In this document: positions 42,924 to 48,901 of the stretch, in pieces
Layout: each line of letters begins with the position of its first letter
How positions within the stretch are numbered: position 1 is the first letter of the stretch
NCBI GenBank assembly: GCA_021794355.1
Contig: JAJYRA010000035.1
Coordinates: 1-48,901 of the forward strand
Direction: 5' to 3'
DNA from: Thermoplasmata archaeon
GTDB taxonomy: Archaea; Thermoplasmatota; Thermoplasmata; Thermoplasmatales; Thermoplasmataceae
DNA length: 48,901 nt
The notes under the pieces: generated by a model
The model's input: the letters and a program-made list of their open reading frames with translations, nothing else
What the model was told of the DNA's origin: nothing
Database searches by the model: none
Made by a program: the position numbers and the translations under genes

Positions 42924-43867
42924 ATAAAATGAAAATAAGTGAAATCTATACAAAATTGGATCGAAGATGTGTAATCGCCATAAGGCAACGCTCCGGTATA
43001 TTCAGCATAATGGCAAGAATGGAAGATAGGATTCCTGCATACCCTTTTACTGAAGAGGATAAGACGTATATAAGGCTCTTTTTTCCTAAGACAGGAAAGA
43101 GGAACCCGGTAATGTCATCACTCCTCTCCAGAGAGGACGTGATAGAAAAGAGATCATACTACTCGATCATTGAGCGGATCAACAATGTAGAAGGGATGCG
43201 GATAATTGCCAAACTTCTTGAAACGCCATCGGTTACACTTAACAACACTTACCTGTTCAAGGACGAGCTGTACGTGGATTTCAGGTTCCATAGGAATAAG
43301 CTGCACGAAGTTAATGATCTGTTATCGGAGGTAGTAAGTGACAGTCACAATTTCAGGATCGTCAAACTCACTGTTCCCGGGAACCTCAAGGATCGGATGG
43401 AGGCAATGCACAATCAGACTCCACTTGCTGTTGTGAAATACTCAATCCCAATCCTCGAAGATAATGCACTCCTTAAATATATAGTAGCCAACGATCCTGG
43501 CACAGTTGCGGAGATAGAGGGCAGATCCCTCTCTGAGAAAGGAATTAAGGTGCTCCTCTATACCACCAAGCCAATCGTCCACGAGGGAGTTGAGGTAATA
43601 TCAAAGGAGGATAATGTTTATGAATCCTACGTTTATGATAAATCTCTCGCCAGAGGCAGGAGAATGGAAAACGAGGCCGGGATACCACGAACTGCGTTCT
43701 ACCTCACGCTGGAAGGAGACAGGCTTTACGATACCACATTCGTTCCGGCTGCAGAGGCGGACGAATATATTGCAATAATGATAGATTCGCTTACGGTAGA
43801 TTACGGTCCACATCCGCTACTTGAATATTATTCTAAACTTGAAAAGGGTGTTTGGGAATGGATATGA
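42920..43867 (+). CDS. Uncharacterised protein, paralogue of 3870-4805
   Basis: 315 residues. MKISEIYTKLDRRCVIAIRQ at the start (ATG at 42929 after GAGTGAATAAA is the likely real start) and LEKGVWEWI at the end. No known motif. Its partner gene is a double winged-helix regulator, so a sensor or co-regulator role is inferred. Confidence 0.78.
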   Translation: MNKMKISEIYTKLDRRCVIAIRQRSGIFSIMARMEDRIPAYPFTEEDKTYIRLFFPKTGKRNPVMSSLLSREDVIEKRSYYSIIERINNVEGMRIIAKLLETPSVTLNNTYLFKDELYVDFRFHRNKLHEVNDLLSEVVSDSHNFRIVKLTVPGNLKDRMEAMHNQTPLAVVKYSIPILEDNALLKYIVANDPGTVAEIEGRSLSEKGIKVLLYTTKPIVHEGVEVISKEDNVYESYVYDKSLARGRRMENEAGIPRTAFYLTLEGDRLYDTTFVPAAEADEYIAIMIDSLTVDYGPHPLLEYYSKLEKGVWEWI

Positions 43868-43963
43868 TGGAGGCTTCACGTGGATAATACTAAGGGCGAA
43901 AAAAGATAAAGTTAGGGAGATTTTGGAGAAAATAAAATATGAAAGAGAATAAGTTTTTATCCT

Positions 43964-44743
43964 TCAAATACCCGATCTTATACTCTTATAAATTCTAAGA
44001 GATATACCAAGAAGCACCAGCATAACAATCAGCAATATACCGGCATAGAAAAATGTGCTGGAAGATATGGAAGAAATCAATGAATCTCTCAATATGTTGG
44101 CTATGAAGCTCAACGGGTTGGAACCTGAAAGTGTCCTAAGCCATAATGGGGTGTTCTTAGTTATGGGATAAAAGGCCGTACTTGCAAAATCTAGCATGAA
44201 AAAAAGAACTATTGTTATGGTATTGTATGCCTGCATAGATTTTGACAATCCTGATATGATTAGGAATAGGGAGGAAAAAAGCATTGTTCCCACCACTATG
44301 GCAAATATGGATAGGAGGATGCTTTCTGGAGTTACCACAACACTTATGGGTATTAGAAGTGCAAAGCCAAGCATGATTAGAGAACCCACCAGGGCAAAGA
44401 TGATTGATACTGTAATTATACCAAGTAAATAATCGATTCTTCTGAATGGGCCAACCATTATTCTTTCAAACATCCCCCATCTTCTATCTGACCACAACAT
44501 GCCTCCTCCGATATTTCCCGCTGTAAAAGATTCAAGAGCTATTATTCCGGGTGCCAGAAAGGTTGTATAGGAAACTGTGGATCCGGAAGAAAGTGGAACA
44601 CCGGTTGTGACTATTCCCTGAAACATGAAACCCATGACAAACAGGTAGAGTGTTGGAAGCCCCAACATGAAAATTAAAGTTCCTATGTCTATGTTTACAA
44701 TGATATTTCTTATTGTCAATCTCATAAATGCCGGGATCCTCAT
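43964..44743 (-). CDS. ABC-2 type transporter permease
   Basis: 259 residues with six hydrophobic helices and the ABC2 pattern (FLAPGIIALESF; NPLSFIANILRDSL). Works with the ATPase at 44740-45675, with which it shares an ATGA overlap. Substrate unknown; this family often exports drugs, lipids or polysaccharides. Confidence 0.88.
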   Translation of the reverse strand: MRIPAFMRLTIRNIIVNIDIGTLIFMLGLPTLYLFVMGFMFQGIVTTGVPLSSGSTVSYTTFLAPGIIALESFTAGNIGGGMLWSDRRWGMFERIMVGPFRRIDYLLGIITVSIIFALVGSLIMLGFALLIPISVVVTPESILLSIFAIVVGTMLFSSLFLIISGLSKSMQAYNTITIVLFFMLDFASTAFYPITKNTPLWLRTLSGSNPLSFIANILRDSLISSISSSTFFYAGILLIVMLVLLGISLRIYKSIRSGI

Positions 44744-45675
44744 TTTTCGATCACCTTCATGAAGACATCATCGAGAGTAGGATTATCAATCATTATCTTG
44801 TCAGATTTTACTCCGATAGCTGATAGATTTTGCAAGACCTGACTGACGACATTTTCAATCTTGCCTGAAACAACAGATATCTCTGATTCACCTATATCAA
44901 TTTCAATAATGTCTTCATCATCCACATTTTTTAATATATCCTTCTGTTCAATCTTCCTATCTGAAGAATAACCTATTTTCAATGTTCTGAGGGCACCGTA
45001 TTTTGTTTTTAGGTTGGAAGATGTCCCCTCTGCTACCTTCTTTCCATTATTTACAATCCCAATCCTGTCACAAATATAGTCTGCCTCCTCCAAGTTTTGA
45101 GTTGTGAAAAGGACCGTCATCCCCTTCTTCGTCTGAGTTTTAATATAATCCAGTATGTTCCTTCTCATTATTGGGTCCAGCCCTACGGTGGGTTCATCCA
45201 GGAAGAATATATCCATGTCATGCATGAATTCCCTGGCAACCTGAACCCTCTTCTTTTGGCCCCCGCTTAGATCATACATTCTCTTTTTTTTAAGTTCATT
45301 GAGTTCAAATAGTTCCATCAGCATCTCTTTTCTGGAATTTGCCTCCTCTCTCGGAACTTCCCACATCATTCCATAGAGTTTGAAATTATTATCTACGGTC
45401 GTGAAATCAAAGGCTTCTTCCTGTTGAACTACGCCTATTCTTCTTCTTATTTCACTTCCATTTCTTGAAACATCCAGTCCAAGCACGTTGGCAATGCCAG
45501 AATCATATTTTATCAAAGTCGTCAATATTTTAATTGTAGTACTTTTCCCTGCACCATTCCTGCCTAAAAGTCCGTATATTTCCCCTTTTTTTACGTTGAA
45601 TGTTAGGTGATCAACAGCGATCTTCCTTCCATCATATGATTTGACGAGGTCGTCAACAAATATGGCGTCTTCCAT
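44740..45675 (-). CDS. ABC transporter ATP-binding protein
   Basis: 311 residues. Walker A GRNGAGKST (38-46), signature LSGGQKKRVQ, Walker B DIFFLDEPTVGLDP and a C-terminal DUF4162-like domain. Drives the permease downstream. Confidence 0.92.
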   Translation of the reverse strand: MEDAIFVDDLVKSYDGRKIAVDHLTFNVKKGEIYGLLGRNGAGKSTTIKILTTLIKYDSGIANVLGLDVSRNGSEIRRRIGVVQQEEAFDFTTVDNNFKLYGMMWEVPREEANSRKEMLMELFELNELKKKRMYDLSGGQKKRVQVAREFMHDMDIFFLDEPTVGLDPIMRRNILDYIKTQTKKGMTVLFTTQNLEEADYICDRIGIVNNGKKVAEGTSSNLKTKYGALRTLKIGYSSDRKIEQKDILKNVDDEDIIEIDIGESEISVVSGKIENVVSQVLQNLSAIGVKSDKIMIDNPTLDDVFMKVIEK

Positions 45676-45996
45676 TATCCCCGTATAGTTTAAAGGATAA
45701 AAAGAAATTGCTCCACATAACTTCAGAATTTCCTCTCTTAGCCAAAAAATTTCAAAAGAAATTTTGGAAAATTTATATTTTTGAAGGAAACAGAGACAAC
45801 GTTGATGAAGACTAAGTTTTTATGAATAACCCTCTTTTTGGATTATGAGTCAATCTCTTACTCTACCAAAAAAGTGCAGGGATTTATGACCATTATACAA
45901 ACCAGATCTTAAATTGCGAAAAATATCCTGTACCACCAAAACATTATTCCACAGTATTGAAATACATCACCATAGAAACAGGACGGAGGTAATATA
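45676..45996. other. 321-base divergent gap with an inverted repeat
   Basis: Promoters for the ABC operon (left) and the small gene (right). An inverted repeat CCAAAAAATTTC-AAAA-GAAATTTTGG spans 45742-45767 and could be an operator. Nothing else seen. Confidence 0.45.
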
Positions 45997-46242
45997 TTGA
46001 TTGAAGAAGATTACAGGTATATAAGCTGCGGTGGAGATCCCTTTACCTATCTGAAGAGTGCATTTAGAGCCATGAAAATAGAGCTCGAACCTGGGCAGGA
46101 AGGAAGAATGCTCCTGCTCAAGGAAAAATTTCCATACGAGAAAAATATTTTCAACTCTCTTGCTTCACAAAATAAAATGGAGATTAGTAAATTCGAAGAA
46201 AAGGATGGAGAATTAACTGTGGAAATGATCAGGAAGGAATAG
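45997..46242 (+). CDS. Small protein, possibly TusA-like, TTG start
   Basis: 81 residues. MIEEDYRYISCGGDPFTYLK: a single Cys followed by a helix and a basic/acidic end, loosely like TusA sulfur carriers but without CPxP. Strong GGAGGTAAT before the TTG. Confidence 0.6.
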   Translation: MIEEDYRYISCGGDPFTYLKSAFRAMKIELEPGQEGRMLLLKEKFPYEKNIFNSLASQNKMEISKFEEKDGELTVEMIRKE

Positions 46243-46502
46243 ACAGAGTGTTAGGCGTCTCGCTAAAAAATCTCCTTTACACCCCTCAAATTCGAAAATG
46301 ACATTTTTAAAGACGTTACGATTGTTCTGATTATGAATGGGGTTTTGATTTCTACTGCAGACGAATAACCAAGAGAAATGGATATGATCCTGAAGTCACA
46401 ATTTGAACTGTTTCAATTATTTAGTCTATCTTTTAAATAATAATCATTCATCTATTCCATAATATCAAACTGACCAACTTCCCTCAGGGTTTTCATTCTT
46501 GG

Positions 46503-47612
46503 TTATAGAATTTCAAAATCTCTCTTCATGGTATTGAAAGATTTACACTTTTTTCCATCGAAATAGTTCGTATCTTCGATCCTGACTCCACCAAGGTTTT
46601 CCACATAAATTCCAGGCTCTATTGTAAAAACTGAATTTTTAATCACCGGATCTGTATTCTGTGGTATTAAATATGGCTCTTCGTGAACCATGATACCCAA
46701 ACCGTGACCAAGCCTGTGTATGAAAAATTCCCCATATCCCTTATCTGAAATTATTGATCTTGCGATTCTATCCATGCCCGCATATGTTGTTTGATCATTT
46801 ACGGCATCTCTTGTCTGCACATTAGCTGAAACAGTTATTTCAAAAATTTTCCTCATTTTTTCAGGTGGGTTCCCAAGAAAAAATGTACGAGTGCTGTCTG
46901 ATGAGTACCCCTTATATTTTCCCCCATAATCGATCACAATAGAATCTCCTTTTTTCAATTTTGTGCTATCCGGTGAATGATGAGGCATTGCTGAATTCTT
47001 TCCAAAGGAAACAATGGTGGGGAACGCAATTCCGTCGAGACCGTGATTAAAGAATTCATTCTCTAAAATTCTTGAGAAAGCCCTTTCAGTGATGCCCTCA
47101 CTTATACTGGATATGGATGCAATCAGAGAATCTTCCGACCTTTTAACTGCATCTCCTATAGCCTTTAATTCCTGTATATCCTTCTGGATTCTGATTCTCG
47201 AAAAAATCTCATCATCAAAGGTAAATCTATCATCAATTTCTTGTTCCAAACGATATAAGTGAAAATATGGAAGAGTCCCTTCAACCTGAATTTTTTTATT
47301 TCCTTTTATCAATTTACTCACTTTGTTGTATGGGTTCTCGTGATCCCCATAGGTAACAATATTATTCACCCAACTTTCTTCCCTCACCTGTTCCTCCATG
47401 AGTTTGGGGCAAAAAATGGTAACTCTGTCCTGTTCCAGAATGAGTAGGGTGAGACGCTCCATAGATTCAACATCAAGGCCGGAAAAATAGAAAAAATTTG
47501 CTCCTGGGCCTATTAATACCAATTCAACATCTTTTTCAATCATGTTCTTACGCAGCAGTTCAATTCTTTTCCTGTAAACAGGCTCATCAAATATCATGTC
47601 ACTCAATTTCAA
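46503..47612 (-). CDS. pepQ: M24-family Xaa-Pro peptidase
   Basis: 369 residues. Creatinase-like N-domain and pita-bread catalytic domain with metal ligands in VIDYGGKYKGYSSDSTRTF, HRLGHGLGIMVHE and FTIEPGIYV. Cleaves X-Pro dipeptides or N-terminal residues before proline. Confidence 0.9.
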   Translation of the reverse strand: MKLSDMIFDEPVYRKRIELLRKNMIEKDVELVLIGPGANFFYFSGLDVESMERLTLLILEQDRVTIFCPKLMEEQVREESWVNNIVTYGDHENPYNKVSKLIKGNKKIQVEGTLPYFHLYRLEQEIDDRFTFDDEIFSRIRIQKDIQELKAIGDAVKRSEDSLIASISSISEGITERAFSRILENEFFNHGLDGIAFPTIVSFGKNSAMPHHSPDSTKLKKGDSIVIDYGGKYKGYSSDSTRTFFLGNPPEKMRKIFEITVSANVQTRDAVNDQTTYAGMDRIARSIISDKGYGEFFIHRLGHGLGIMVHEEPYLIPQNTDPVIKNSVFTIEPGIYVENLGGVRIEDTNYFDGKKCKSFNTMKRDFEIL

Positions 47613-47673
47613 CGGTGGTAATATATGATATTATATCAGAATTCGGCTTATTTACCATTCTGATGATTTAACC

Positions 47674-48318
47674 GTGATAACTGGATATTTTAGAGTAAGG
47701 TTAATATTGTCAGAGGAATTTGGAGCCATGGGTATAACTAATTTTGCTTCGGCAGGAAAGAGTGAAATGCCGGATTATTCAACAAAAATAAGTTCTAAAT
47801 CCATCATCACTTTCCCATACAGAAAGGCTTACGTATTTTCCGATCAACTCAGTCTTGAAGGAACAATGAATATTGACTCGATATTTATGGTCGTAAAGAA
47901 ATCCGTGAAAAATGTTATAGGAAGGGAAAGATCTGGGTTGGGGCTCGCTTTTTCAAACCTGCCATGGAATCTTGGAGCCTTCTGGCAGGTAGGTGGAAAC
48001 TACATTGTCATGAATGAGGGGCTCTTTGGTTCAATGAAGGAATTGGCCAAATCCCAGGAAGAGTTCAATTCTTTCGTTTACATGATCCTGACACATGAAT
48101 ATCTGCATTCACTCGGGGTCATAGATGAACTTGAGGCCAGAAGGTTAACTGCAATAGTTGCTACAAGAACCTTTGGAACGGATCATATTGTATCAAAAAT
48201 GAGCACTGGTGATATCTGGGCTTTATACCCTGACCTCAAATATTCTCCAAGCGGAAACGGAGAAAAGTTAAGGTTCATCAGGGATTTTGACTCATCTTCA
48301 ACCTCATACATCACCTAA
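47674..48318 (+). CDS. HEYLH zinc-metalloprotease-like protein
   Basis: 214 residues. A single zinc motif LTHEYLHSLGV (His141, Glu142, His145) with acidic DELEARR after it as third ligand candidate. No signal peptide. Start is GTG at 47674, no strong ribosome site. The family is not recognised. Overlaps the convergent aldehyde dehydrogenase by 4 bases. Confidence 0.7.
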   Translation: MITGYFRVRLILSEEFGAMGITNFASAGKSEMPDYSTKISSKSIITFPYRKAYVFSDQLSLEGTMNIDSIFMVVKKSVKNVIGRERSGLGLAFSNLPWNLGAFWQVGGNYIVMNEGLFGSMKELAKSQEEFNSFVYMILTHEYLHSLGVIDELEARRLTAIVATRTFGTDHIVSKMSTGDIWALYPDLKYSPSGNGEKLRFIRDFDSSSTSYIT

Positions 48319-48809
48319 TCTGAAACTACCAGTCCAAATGAAAGGTCAAGGATGTCATTATCCTCGTCACTTACAAAGATATGCCTGGATTCGGTAAATT
48401 CATAAATGCCTTCCCTTCCAAGTTCCCTTCCTATTCCGCTGTTTCCAAATCCTCCTCTGGGTGCAGCAGCCGATATAAGGTGGTAATCATTTATCCACAC
48501 TGTTCCTGCATTGATCTTGTTCGCGATCCACAGTGCTTTTCTTACATTCCTTGACCATAAACCACAGGCGAGACCATAATTACTCTTATTGGCCATTTCA
48601 ACAGCTTCCTCACTTTTTTCAAAATCCATAACCGAAAGCACAGGACCAAACACCTCCTCGCTGGCAATTTCCATACCTGGATAAACACGGTCAAGAATCG
48701 TTGGACCAACATAGAAACCTCCTTTGGGTACGACCCCCTCGAGGTTCTTTCTGTAATATACGTTGGCACCTTCGTTTGTAGAGTAGATGGTGGGTAGCTC
48801 TCTCCTGAT
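48315..48809 (-). pseudogene. Aldehyde dehydrogenase 3' exon, interrupted by an intron
   Basis: About 165 C-terminal residues of an NAD(P)-dependent aldehyde dehydrogenase: GGFYVGPTIL, the conserved EEVFGPVLSV, INDYHLISAAAPRGGFG in place of the family's usual WVN region, and the substrate-domain end. An in-frame stop (48810-48812) lies just upstream, where the intron begins. The rest of the gene is outside the window. Functional only if the intron splices. Confidence 0.82.
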
Positions 48810-48901
48810 TTATGCCTTGACATCCCGTCAAGACGAAGATTGCATCCACTCACCCCTCGTAGAACCGTACTTGAGGATTTCCCTCATACGGCTCTCAGAT
48901 G
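48810..48901 (-). mobile_element. 3' end of a group II intron (domains V-VI)
   Basis: Read on the minus strand, 48894-48862 folds as domain V: GAGCCGTA pairs with TACGGTTC, TGAGG pairs with CCTCA around a GAAAT loop, with an AG bulge. The AGC catalytic triad is present. A hairpin CTTGAC-GGGAT-GTCAAG (48816-48832) may be domain VI. The intron body and any reverse transcriptase lie beyond the window. Confidence 0.75.

Overview
The window looks like a chromosome segment of a Thermoplasmatales-type archaeon (Thermoplasma, Ferroplasma or Cuniculiplasma-like). Evidence: archaeal NMD3 and RqcH, a Thermoplasma-type glucose dehydrogenase, bifunctional phosphoglucose/phosphomannose isomerase, archaeal pilus ATPases, a YVTN-propeller surface protein with repeated TETGLP domains, many ATG codons just after TATA-like boxes (leaderless genes), and very compact gene packing. 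No species can be named from sequence alone.

Layout. 1-5.3 kb is a scarred accessory zone: the edge of a transposase, a large surface protein gene with no proper 5' end, a broken tnpB, a gene of unknown family (3870-4805), and what looks like the decayed right end of a second IS605-type element. 5.5-27.8 kb is ordinary chromosome: acyl-CoA dehydrogenase, nmd3, arginine deiminase, sugar-phosphate isomerase, rqcH, methionine/threonine genes, tRNA-Gln, ribA, glucose dehydrogenase, folD, nadE, a Na+/H+ antiporter and a four-gene pilus/secretion motor operon holding two ATPases and two membrane platform proteins.

28.4-41.8 kb is the most interesting part: a 13.4-kb integrated element in the 3' end of a tRNA-Ala(GGC) gene, bounded by a 16-bp direct repeat. 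It carries an integrase, a run of very small coupled genes (ribbon-helix-helix, C2H2 and CxxC proteins), a divergent regulator switch, a P-loop ATPase, a chain of small membrane proteins, a spike-like glycoprotein, a second minimal tyrosine recombinase, a Hjc-like nuclease next to a zinc protein with a PCNA-box-like tail, and a winged-helix protein surrounded by iteron-like repeats. The content and order resemble a membrane-enveloped (pleolipovirus-like) or spindle-shaped provirus. The attachment site lies inside the integrase coding end. When integrated, the host tRNA gene supplies the integrase stop codon; in the excised circle the integrase would gain about 23 residues. The remnant of an older integrase of the same design sits just outside the right end, so the tRNA has been used more than once.

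42.4-48.9 kb returns to chromosome-like genes: a double winged-helix regulator coupled to a paralogue of the 3870-4805 gene, an ABC exporter, an M24 peptidase, an HEYLH metalloprotease-like protein, and an aldehyde dehydrogenase gene interrupted at the window edge by what looks like the 3' part of a group II intron (domain V is recognisable).
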